Assembly: GCA_042568205.1 (NCBI GenBank)
Contig: JBHPJE010000011.1
Coordinates: 1-32,619 of the forward strand
DNA from: JAUVDZ01 sp042568205
Lineage (GTDB): Bacteria; Patescibacteriota; Gracilibacteria; UBA1369; PNNO01
Direction of reading: 5' to 3'
DNA: 32,619 bases
Of the stretch, positions 1 through 6,106 are shown piece by piece. Below the pieces are notes generated by a model, which saw nothing but the letters and a program-made list of their open reading frames with translations, did no database searches and had not been told where the DNA came from. A program made the position numbers and the translations under genes. Every line of letters begins with the position of its first letter. The stretch's first letter is position 1.

Positions 1-11
1 GATTTATTCGT

Positions 12-17
12 TATAAT
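12..17 (+). promoter_or_regulatory. -10 box of the SLH/CAP gene
   Basis: A perfect TATAAT lies 24 bases before the ATG at 42. The start point would fall near 24 and leave a leader of about 18 nt without an SD, the same layout as other promoters in this window. The -35 box would lie before the window start and cannot be seen. Confidence 0.6.
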
Positions 18-41
18 GGATGCATAATTAACATCATAATA

Positions 42-1166
42 ATGAATAAATTTATTGTATCTCTACTTGTTCTCGCAATCTCAATCCCTGTAGCTCTTGC
101 TTATTCCGATGTCTCAAACAACACAGCAATCGATTACATAACTGACGCTGGTATTGTCGAAGGATATGAAGATGGCACATACAGACCTGCCAATCCAATC
201 AACCGTGCGGAATTCACAAAAATTTTAATTGAAGCAAAGACCGGCGAGAATCCAACTGATTCTGCGGCTGCTTGTTTTAATGATTTTTCTATTGAGCAAT
301 GGTTTTCATCTTATGTTTGTTATGCAAAAGACGAAGGTATTATTAGTGGATATCCAGATGGCAGTTTTGGGCCTGCAAATAACATAAAACTCACTGAGGC
401 AGCTAAGATTTTAGTGAATGTTTTTGAGATTTCGAAGGTGGATCCTGTTGGCGATGATTGGTATAGCGAGTTTACAGAAACTCTAATCTCAGAAAAATAT
501 ATTCCGGACACTTTTTCAAATGTTGGAGATGATGTGACTCGAGGCCAGATGGCAGAAATGATTTGGAGAATAATGGAGGAAAAGCATGATCAGCCAGCTT
601 TAACTGAGTTTGATCCTGAACCTTGCCAACCTTTAGGTGAGGATTTGCCTGCAAATATTGATATGGATCAAGTGCGCGCGGAGTGGCTTGAATGGTACAA
701 CACAGAACGTCGATCTTTGGGTCTTCATGAGTACACATATAATGATCAATTGAACCGAACTGCAACGCAATGGAGTAAAACTTCTCGAGACCGTGGATAC
801 ATGGATCATAAAAGAGATGGCACAACTGACTACTATGATTACTACGGGATAATGGCTTGGTTCAGCGATCTTGGATTAGAATTTGAAGATGGAATGTACA
901 GTGAAAATATAGCTTGGGAATATTATAATTGCGATGTTAATGCTACAGATTGCACACAGGAATTTACAGATGCAGTTAAAAAAGGATTCAACTTTTTTAT
1001 AGAAGAAAAAGGCACAGACTACACTGCTCACTACGACAGCATGGTTAGTTCAAATTATAATATTATTGGATTCGGTGCAGCGGCTGATGATGATGAAAAT
1101 AAGTACTATTTAACTGTGCATTACGCAAAGGCAATTAGTAATGAGCCGATGAAGATTTGTGATTAG
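42..1166 (+). CDS. Secreted SLH-anchored CAP (SCP/PR1-like) protein
   Basis: A 374-residue exported protein. Residues 1-20 are a signal peptide with a VALA cleavage site before YSDV. Three SLH repeats follow (about 21-65, 78-130 and 135-180), with typical signatures such as GYEDGTYRPANPINRAEF and GYPDGSFGPAN. SLH repeats normally hold proteins on the cell wall through secondary polymers. Residues about 212-370 form a CAP domain: a YNTERRSLGL opening, SENIAWEYY matching the GENI-like motif, then TAHYDSMV and YYLTVHYA matching the later CAP blocks. Bacterial CAP proteins are secreted and mostly of unknown biochemical role, so I assign no reaction. The start is supported by the signal peptide and the upstream TATAAT. 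The 3' end overlaps the stop of the convergent permease gene by 4 bases. Confidence 0.88.
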   Translation: MNKFIVSLLVLAISIPVALAYSDVSNNTAIDYITDAGIVEGYEDGTYRPANPINRAEFTKILIEAKTGENPTDSAAACFNDFSIEQWFSSYVCYAKDEGIISGYPDGSFGPANNIKLTEAAKILVNVFEISKVDPVGDDWYSEFTETLISEKYIPDTFSNVGDDVTRGQMAEMIWRIMEEKHDQPALTEFDPEPCQPLGEDLPANIDMDQVRAEWLEWYNTERRSLGLHEYTYNDQLNRTATQWSKTSRDRGYMDHKRDGTTDYYDYYGIMAWFSDLGLEFEDGMYSENIAWEYYNCDVNATDCTQEFTDAVKKGFNFFIEEKGTDYTAHYDSMVSSNYNIIGFGAAADDDENKYYLTVHYAKAISNEPMKICD

Positions 1167-2110
1167 ACTGTAAGCAAATTAAATAGAATTCCGATTAGGA
1201 TAATTCCAACTCCTACCATCCCAAAAAAGATACCAAGGAGTTTGAATTTCATGACTCTTTTGAGAATGATTCCTTCAGGAAGTGATAGTCCTGCAACTGA
1301 CATCATTAAGGCCAAAGAAGTACCTAAAGGGACGCCGTTTGCTGTGATGCTGAAAATTAAAGGAACAACTGTTGAGCATCCAGCGTAAATTGGAATTCCA
1401 ACTACAACCGCGATTGGAACTGATAAAATTTTGTACTGTCCTATATATTGCATGATTGCATCCTGAGGTACGAATCCGTGGATTAATGCTCCAATTGCTA
1501 CACCTCCTAAAACATAAGGAAGTAATTTTTTAAAAGTTTTGTAACCTTCACGAAGGGAGTATGTTATTTTCTCTTTAAATTTGTCAGGCATTTTTTGTTC
1601 TTTTTTGCCATTGCCATTGTCTTCTAAAATTATGTATTTATCCATTTTCATTGCTCCCAAAATCAATCCTCCTACAACACCGAGCAAAATCCCTGAACCC
1701 GCATATAGAAGCGCTAAATTCCATCCGAATAATCCACCCATAATTACGAAAGCTACTTCATTAACAAGTGGCGAAGTTATTAAAAATGAGAACGCAATTC
1801 CTAATGGAATCCGTGCTTTAATAAATCCTAAAAATAATGGAATTGATGAACACGAACAAAAAGGAGTAACTGCGCCAAAAGCTGCTGCAGCTAAATTGCC
1901 TGTTCCAAATCGGGCTTTTTCCATAAATGTTTTTAATTTTTCAGGTTTAAAAAACGTTCTAACAAAGGCAATAGCAGATACAACAGCAAAGATTAAAAGT
2001 AAGATTTTAATGCTGTCGTATATAAAAAAGTGCAAAGCCTCAGCTAAATTATCTTCAGCAGGAAGCTTTAATATTTCATATACAATGTAAGTGGCAAACC
2101 AATCTAGCAT
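1163..2110 (-). CDS. ArsP/YraQ-type membrane permease (DUF318 family)
   Basis: A 315-residue integral membrane protein with about eight hydrophobic segments and a short charged cytoplasmic loop in the middle (KMDKYIILEDNGNGKKEQ). The family signature TPFCSCSSIPLFLGF near residues 80-95 and a second AGCSTVVPL motif in the C-terminal half identify the DUF318 permease family (PF03773). Characterised members such as ArsP export organoarsenicals; many others have no known substrate, and none can be read here. The gene starts 2 nt after the stop of the upstream SLH gene on the same strand, so the two are probably co-transcribed. No ars regulator or reductase is nearby, which weakens an arsenic role. 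Confidence 0.85.
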   Translation of the reverse strand: MLDWFATYIVYEILKLPAEDNLAEALHFFIYDSIKILLLIFAVVSAIAFVRTFFKPEKLKTFMEKARFGTGNLAAAAFGAVTPFCSCSSIPLFLGFIKARIPLGIAFSFLITSPLVNEVAFVIMGGLFGWNLALLYAGSGILLGVVGGLILGAMKMDKYIILEDNGNGKKEQKMPDKFKEKITYSLREGYKTFKKLLPYVLGGVAIGALIHGFVPQDAIMQYIGQYKILSVPIAVVVGIPIYAGCSTVVPLIFSITANGVPLGTSLALMMSVAGLSLPEGIILKRVMKFKLLGIFFGMVGVGIILIGILFNLLTV

Positions 2111-2112
2111 TT

Positions 2113-3225
2113 TTAAGGAAGTTCACGAGATCCATCGGGTCTATAAATATACCTTAATTTCATAAATTTATCATCCCCAAAGTCTTCACTGTACGCATCG
2201 ATTACCTGCACTTTTGCATAGTTGTATTCGTTTGTTCTCAAGCAAAATACTCCCCCCGCATATGCTCTTCTTGGCTCACCAAAGCCATCTCCGTCAGGGT
2301 CGTCAACTTGAGCGTAACCTTCTTCGGGACATTCTCTAATAGCATCAAAAATTTCTTCCGTTTCCATTCCTTCATATTCAGAAAGTTCTGTCATATCAAT
2401 AACCCACCAGTCAACAGAACGAGTCCAATATCCATTTATTGATAAAGATCCAAGCCAGATGTCGCTTGAAGGAAAGGCAATATCCTCCCAGTCAGCTTCA
2501 AAATCGAATGCATCAGATTGATTATCAACATCTAAATTATCAAGAGTAAGGTCTTTTCTATAACTTTTAATCAGTGGTTGATCAAGTGAAATCCGACGGT
2601 CATTGTAGCTATTAATCCAATCCATTCTATACATTAATTCAGCCAGATCTCCACGAGTTAATTCTTTATTTGGATGGATGTTCCCATCACGATCCGGAGT
2701 TACGAGATTATTATTTCGTGCTGCCCAAAGATATGAATTAAACCAATTTTCTCCTTTTGTATCATTATATGGACCATCAAGATATGCCTGCAAAGTTGGC
2801 AAAAGATCATTAACTTTATAATGCGTTTGATAAATCATCTTTAAAGCTTCAACCAGATTTACTGTTTTTAATGGCTGATAAGATCCATCAGGATATCCTC
2901 CAACAATTCCCATATCATCCGCCGTAGCTAAATATTCTGCATACCATTGTGAACTATCAGTATCGCTATAAGAAAAATCATCAAAACTATCTAAAATATC
3001 AACATCACTTCCCAGTAAAAGAATTTTCAGGATTTCTACCCGGTTAACAGGTTGGTCAGGCCTAAAAGTCCCATCAGGATAACCTTGGATTACATTGTGA
3101 TATTCGAGCAATTGTATTGCTTCATAATTTGGATGATCTTCAGGCACATCAGAAAAAGCAAAAGCTGAACCTGAAATAATTAGAGATAGTCCGATTGCGA
3201 TCAGTACAAGTTTTTTCATTTTCAT
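2113..3225 (-). CDS. Secreted SLH-domain surface protein
   Basis: Three SLH repeats follow a signal peptide (KLVLIAIGLSLIISGSAFA, then FSDVPEDHPNYEA). SLH motifs include GYPDGTFRPDQPVNRVEI, GGYPDGSYQPLKTVN and NIHPNKELTRGDLAELMYR. The C-terminal part of about 150 residues (DNQSDAFDFEADWEDIAF onward) has two cysteines and matches nothing I know; it is presumably the exposed effector part. I start at 3225 rather than 3273, because a promoter at 3245-3273 would overlap the longer reading and because the signal peptide begins here; the ATG at 3219 is equally possible. Transcription from that promoter gives a leader of about 13 nt without an SD. The permease gene follows after 2 nt, probably in the same operon. 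Confidence 0.8.
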   Translation of the reverse strand: MKMKKLVLIAIGLSLIISGSAFAFSDVPEDHPNYEAIQLLEYHNVIQGYPDGTFRPDQPVNRVEILKILLLGSDVDILDSFDDFSYSDTDSSQWYAEYLATADDMGIVGGYPDGSYQPLKTVNLVEALKMIYQTHYKVNDLLPTLQAYLDGPYNDTKGENWFNSYLWAARNNNLVTPDRDGNIHPNKELTRGDLAELMYRMDWINSYNDRRISLDQPLIKSYRKDLTLDNLDVDNQSDAFDFEADWEDIAFPSSDIWLGSLSINGYWTRSVDWWVIDMTELSEYEGMETEEIFDAIRECPEEGYAQVDDPDGDGFGEPRRAYAGGVFCLRTNEYNYAKVQVIDAYSEDFGDDKFMKLRYIYRPDGSRELP

Positions 3226-3244
3226 GAGGATTAAGTTTGAAAAA

Positions 3245-3273
3245 ATGATAGGGGAAATTGAGATTTTTCGCAA
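3245..3273 (-). promoter_or_regulatory. Promoter of the SLH gene/permease operon
   Basis: On the minus strand TTGCGA (3273-3268) is followed after exactly 17 bases by TATCAT (3250-3245), close to the sigma-70 consensus. It lies inside the first 16 codons of the longest possible reading frame, which argues for the start at 3225 or 3219. Confidence 0.6.
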
Positions 3274-3331
3274 GTTTGTAATGTTTTTGGGGATTTTTGT
3301 TTATATCTTTTCCAAATATTAACCATAAATT

Positions 3332-3793
3332 ATGGAAAATGGTGATGGAATGAAAAGCACCAAGCCAATTGATATTGAATCAATGGCAGATGTAATTGCT
3401 AATGATCAACTAAGTTTATTAGAGCAAATAATAAATTTAAAAAAAGAAAACAAAGCGGCAAATACTAGATTTGTTGTGGCAGGAGCAATTGCAGCTGGTT
3501 TAGGGGCAGCATTGATGGCGATCGTTGCTGGTGGAAGTGGCAAGAAAGATTCAGAAAAATTAGAAAAGATAAAGAAAGAACTACTTATGACCTCGCTTGA
3601 AAGAGATACTTTGCAGGATTTATTTAATACGCAAATTAAGTATGCCAGATGGATGAGAAAATGTGCTAAAGAGCCTGATTCAGGGAAAAGAAAGGATTGT
3701 GCTGGCAAAGCTGATTCATTTGATTTTGTTCATACAAACAGATTAATGCAAAAATTTCATAGAAAAGGTGGAAAAATTCTTAAGAAAAAATAA
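3332..3793 (+). CDS. Small membrane-anchored coiled-coil protein, paralogue A
   Basis: A 153-residue protein of unknown function. A polar head of about 30 residues is followed by a short helix (LLEQIINLKKENKAANTRF), one membrane segment at about 47-66 (VVAGAIAAGLGAALMAIVAG) and a charged helical stretch (KKDSEKLEKIKKELL). A C-terminal part carries two cysteines (WMRKCAKEP and KRKDCAGK) and a basic tail. The next gene has the same plan and begins with the same MENG residues, so the pair is a tandem duplication; that shared beginning supports the chosen start. The spacing of 2 nt between the two indicates one transcript. I recognise no family. Confidence 0.75.
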   Translation: MENGDGMKSTKPIDIESMADVIANDQLSLLEQIINLKKENKAANTRFVVAGAIAAGLGAALMAIVAGGSGKKDSEKLEKIKKELLMTSLERDTLQDLFNTQIKYARWMRKCAKEPDSGKRKDCAGKADSFDFVHTNRLMQKFHRKGGKILKKK

Positions 3794-3795
3794 TT

Positions 3796-4296
3796 ATGGA
3801 AAATGGTAATGAAATTAATGGAAATTTACCAATTGATCCTGATGATGGGGTTCCTTTATATTTGAGTGAAGCAATGATGGAAGCTGTTGCAGGACCAAAG
3901 TTAATTGAAGAAAACACGAGATTGCAAAAGGCTTTGAAAGATGCAAATTTTAGAACTATCCTTGTAGGAATTTTAGGAATAAGTCTCATTGCCGGATCAA
4001 CAGCGATTCTTGTCATAACAAATCAAAAGAAGAATGCTGAACTTGATACTGCAGCAGGGCATAATAAAGAAGAAGTAGCTAGATATAAAAGAGCGCTTCA
4101 GGTTGTTGTAGATGAAAGAGATGGTTATCAAGAATTATTTAAATTTGCGAAACTTCATGCTGGATGGCTTGAAGAGTGTGCGGTTAAAGGAACGGGATCA
4201 CAAAGAAGTAGATGTGTCTCAGATGCTAAAAAATATTTTGCAAAGAGAGTTAATAGTAAGATAATTGATTTCAATAGAAGGCATCAGCAAAGATAA
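3796..4296 (+). CDS. Small membrane-anchored coiled-coil protein, paralogue B
   Basis: A 166-residue protein with the same order of parts as its upstream neighbour: an MENG start, a short helix (IEENTRLQKALKDANFRT), one membrane segment at about 55-74 (ILVGILGISLIAGSTAILVI), a charged helix (NKEEVARYKRALQVV) and a block of the type ERDGYQELF...WLEECAVK...SRCVSDAKK. That block aligns with ERDTLQDLF...WMRKCAKE...KDCAGKADS in paralogue A. The two cysteines keep about the same spacing, suggesting a disulfide if this part is outside the membrane. Function unknown. An 8-bp inverted repeat begins 5 bases after the stop. Confidence 0.75.
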   Translation: MENGNEINGNLPIDPDDGVPLYLSEAMMEAVAGPKLIEENTRLQKALKDANFRTILVGILGISLIAGSTAILVITNQKKNAELDTAAGHNKEEVARYKRALQVVVDERDGYQELFKFAKLHAGWLEECAVKGTGSQRSRCVSDAKKYFAKRVNSKIIDFNRRHQQR

Positions 4297-4300
4297 AGTA

Positions 4301-4357
4301 TGTTGAAAATCTTTCAACAGGTCTTGACAAACTTACAGAGATCCTTTATATTAAAGG
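4301..4357 (+). promoter_or_regulatory. Two palindromes around the TrmB-like gene promoter (candidate operators)
   Basis: TGTTGAAA (4301-4308) and TTTCAACA (4312-4319) form a perfect 8-bp inverted repeat with a 3-nt centre, just before the -35 box. CCTTTA (4343-4348) and TAAAGG (4352-4357) form a perfect 6-bp repeat, again with a 3-nt centre, over the -10 box. Placement suits autoregulation by the downstream HTH protein. The first hairpin lacks a following T run, so it is unlikely to be a simple terminator. Confidence 0.45.
4324..4352 (+). promoter_or_regulatory. Promoter of the TrmB-like gene
   Basis: TTGACA (4324-4329), a 17-base spacer and TATATT (4347-4352) give an almost perfect sigma-70 type promoter. 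The start point would be near 4359, leaving a leader of about 27 nt without an SD before the ATG at 4386. Confidence 0.8.
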
Positions 4358-4385
4358 TCCTTTTTTATGTCGAACCCCCATCAAC

Positions 4386-5144
4386 ATGTTTGACTTCATT
4401 CCAATCCTAAAAAACACATTCGATCTAAATGAAAAAGATATAGAAATATATCTCGATCTTTTAAAACACGGCCACACTGCTGTTTCAACAGTTGCAGCTC
4501 GAACTCACATCGACCGAACAACTGCATATTCAGCAATCAAACGCCTTATCTCAAAAGGTCTGATTGTGCGAACTGCAAAAAAGGGGACAGCATATTTTAC
4601 AGCCCTCGATCCTGAAGTTTTTGAAGACAAAGTTGAACATCAGATTGAGCAAAAAGAAGCTTTGCTGCGTGCAATTAAACGCTACACTCCACAGATGAGA
4701 ATGATGAAAAATAAGCAAGCAGAGGGTCGTCCGCGAATTCAAATTTTTGAAGGGCCAGAAGGGATAATTAGCTTATATGAACAACTTTTACAAACCAGCA
4801 AGAACCAGGATGTTTTCTTAACAGTTGAGAAAATGCCAAAGGAATTGAAGCGATACCTTACAAAGGAATTTATGAAACATAAACTTAAGGCAAAAGTGAA
4901 AAGTCGGGTTGTTGTAGAGGATTCTGGCCGTGCAAAAGCATATAAAACTCTTGATAAAACTGCAAATCGAGAGACAAAGCTGATCCCTCGCGGGACAAAT
5001 CCATTTGAAACTGAAATTATTATTGGCGACGACAATGAAGTTGCGATTATTGATTTTAAAGATGAGTTGATAGGAGTTCATATTAGAAGCGCATCGATTC
5101 GAAATACTTTAGCGCGAGTTTTTGAGATGGTGTGGGGGAGTTGA
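4386..5144 (+). CDS. TrmB-type winged-helix transcription regulator
   Basis: A 252-residue protein. Residues about 12-80 form the TrmB winged helix: LNEKDIEIYLDLLKHGHTAVSTVAARTHIDRTTAYSAIKRLISKGLI, followed by a basic wing (RTAKKGTAYFTALDPEVF). A coiled stretch (about 80-105) and a C-terminal domain follow (IQIFEGPEGIISLYEQLL to VFEMVWGS), as in the PLD-like or sugar-binding half of TrmB proteins. The family is best known as sugar-responsive regulators in archaea but is also common in CPR bacteria. The ligand cannot be predicted. Palindromes over its own promoter suggest autoregulation. Its TGA stop (5142-5144) lies inside the -35 box of the next gene, so the two transcription units interlock. 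Confidence 0.85.
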   Translation: MFDFIPILKNTFDLNEKDIEIYLDLLKHGHTAVSTVAARTHIDRTTAYSAIKRLISKGLIVRTAKKGTAYFTALDPEVFEDKVEHQIEQKEALLRAIKRYTPQMRMMKNKQAEGRPRIQIFEGPEGIISLYEQLLQTSKNQDVFLTVEKMPKELKRYLTKEFMKHKLKAKVKSRVVVEDSGRAKAYKTLDKTANRETKLIPRGTNPFETEIIIGDDNEVAIIDFKDELIGVHIRSASIRNTLARVFEMVWGS

Positions 5145-5169
5145 CAAATCTAACTGAATGTCCTAGAAT
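5141..5169 (+). promoter_or_regulatory. Promoter of GC-rich lipoprotein cassette 1
   Basis: TTGACA (5141-5146), a 17-base spacer and TAGAAT (5164-5169). The -35 box overlaps the stop codon of the TrmB-like gene. Transcription would start near 5176 and give an unusually long leader of about 134 nt. Confidence 0.75.
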
Positions 5170-5209
5170 CCTCTCCAAACTTTAAGTTTGTGCACTTTTT
5201 AAATTTTTT

Positions 5210-5309
5210 AAACAAGGAGTAATGTACCCCCTGCTGTCAGACTGACTGGGAGGGGGCAGATCCCCTCCTTGTTTACCGGAAACAATCAACACCTTAAAGG
5301 AGGTGACCC
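5210..5309 (+). promoter_or_regulatory. Structured leader with alternative SD pairing (candidate RNA switch)
   Basis: Strand A, AAACAAGGAG (5210-5219), is a perfect complement of strand B, CTCCTTGTTT (5265-5274). Between them CCCCCT (5227-5232) and AGGGGG (5251-5256) close an inner hairpin. Within strand B, CCTCCTT (5264-5270) is also a perfect complement of the SD core AAGGAGG (5297-5303). Strand B therefore can pair either upstream, which frees the SD, or downstream, which hides it. A third option, TTGTTT (5269-5274) with AAACAA (5280-5285), competes as well. The SD is exceptionally strong, with ten bases AAGGAGGTGA matching the 16S tail, 3 bases before the ATG. No known riboswitch class is recognised. 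Confidence 0.55.
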
Positions 5310-5909
5310 ATGCAGAGAATCGTGATGCTCATCATCGCGGTCAGTTTCATCGCTGGCTGTGACTTGCCCAAGGCAGAGAAGGAAAAGCCACCGCCGCCCA
5401 AGGACCCACCTATCGTGGTGAAGCCGCGGCTCAAGGAGCCTGATAAGCCCAAATGCCCCGAGAAGCTGCCGCAGGTCAAAGCGCTGAAGCGCGACCTGGT
5501 GCTCAAGGTGCTTCGCAAGCTGCGCAAGGTCGGCCCGTCCTACCCGAGCAAGCACTTTGTGAAGGTGGAGCAAGCATACCTGGCCACAGGTATAAGTTGG
5601 CGGATGGTCGTGGAGTACAAGGACCGGCGCTACACTATCTTCTCCAACGTGGGCACGCCTCACAAGAAGAAGAGCACCAGCTTTCTCAAGCAGACCTTCG
5701 TGTCTGTCTGGGTGCGTTGGAAGGGACACAAGGGCGTCTCGACTTTCTCGGATCGACCGCTTTCCGGCGTTGTGCACTATGGCAACTACGGCAATCGGTA
5801 CTATGAGAAGTCGCAATGCAAAGGCTTCAAGAATCTTCCGTACTTCCACCTGCAGTACCGCCAGTTCGTCTTCGACCTCGCCAAGATCCTCCGCGTTTCC
5901 GTCACCTAG
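5310..5909 (+). CDS. GC-rich lipoprotein of unknown function
   Basis: A 199-residue predicted lipoprotein. The signal MQRIVMLIIAVSFIAGC ends in a lipobox with Cys17, so the mature protein should be lipid-anchored. A Lys/Pro-rich spacer follows (about 20-50), then a globular part of about 140 residues rich in aromatic and basic residues (WRMVVEYKDRRYTIFSNVG, GVVHYGNYGNRYYEKSQ). I do not recognise the family. Base composition is far above the neighbours: CTG/CTC, GCC and CGC codons replace the TTA, AGA and GAA of adjacent genes, and long false reading frames appear on other frames as a result. It has its own promoter, a structured leader, the strongest SD in the window and a terminator, so it looks like a self-contained, probably acquired cassette, similar in plan to the one at 29.3-29.7 kb. 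Confidence 0.75.
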   Translation: MQRIVMLIIAVSFIAGCDLPKAEKEKPPPPKDPPIVVKPRLKEPDKPKCPEKLPQVKALKRDLVLKVLRKLRKVGPSYPSKHFVKVEQAYLATGISWRMVVEYKDRRYTIFSNVGTPHKKKSTSFLKQTFVSVWVRWKGHKGVSTFSDRPLSGVVHYGNYGNRYYEKSQCKGFKNLPYFHLQYRQFVFDLAKILRVSVT

Positions 5910-5915
5910 AGGGGA

Positions 5916-5947
5916 CTCATGCGCACGCTTCGAGCGCCGCGCATGAG
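5916..5947 (+). repeat. Stable 3' hairpin after the GC-rich lipoprotein gene
   Basis: CTCATGCGC (5916-5924) pairs perfectly with GCGCATGAG (5939-5947), and inside it CGCT (5926-5929) pairs with AGCG (5933-5936). It begins 7 bases after the stop codon and precedes the terminator. It could protect the 3' end of the mRNA, or bind a protein. Confidence 0.6.
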
Positions 5948-5956
5948 AAATCACCA

Positions 5957-5986
5957 AAGGTCGCTCTCCCCAAGGGCGGCCTTTTT
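5957..5986 (+). terminator. Rho-independent terminator of cassette 1
   Basis: AAGGTCGC (5957-5964) pairs with GCGGCCTT (5976-5983) with one G-U pair, and a T run extends to 5986. It ends the GC-rich unit; base composition returns to AT-rich immediately afterwards. The following 120 bases, up to the end of the convergent gene at 6107, hold nothing I can identify. Confidence 0.75.
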
Positions 5987-6106
5987 CTATATATGTGAAA
6001 AGTTTCTCCGAGAAAGTCCTTTGTATGGAAAATATAAAAGAAGTGAGCCAATCTTTATCGTTGGTGGGCGAATTCTTTCTGACTTTTTGGTCCAGCCATT
6101 CCTGCT

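Noticed and set aside
1581..2090. Plus-strand open frame of 169 codons
   Set aside because: It is a shadow of the permease gene, whose CSCS motif and membrane segments are on the other strand.
3226..3273. Extended N-terminus of the SLH protein from the ATG at 3273
   Set aside because: It overlaps the promoter at 3245-3273 and adds residues before the signal peptide.
5286..5957. Long minus-strand open frame of 223 codons opposite the GC-rich lipoprotein gene, and further frames at 5453-5806 and 5816-5998
   Set aside because: These arise because GC-rich DNA has few stops. They lack signal, domain or SD, while the plus-strand frame has a lipobox, a full SD, promoter and terminator.
5290..5985. 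GC-rich islands as assembly chimeras
   Set aside because: Considered because of the abrupt composition change, also for 29370-29690. The promoters sit in host-like DNA, one of them inside the stop codon of a host gene, and both islands share one layout, so contamination is less likely. Read coverage would be needed to exclude it.
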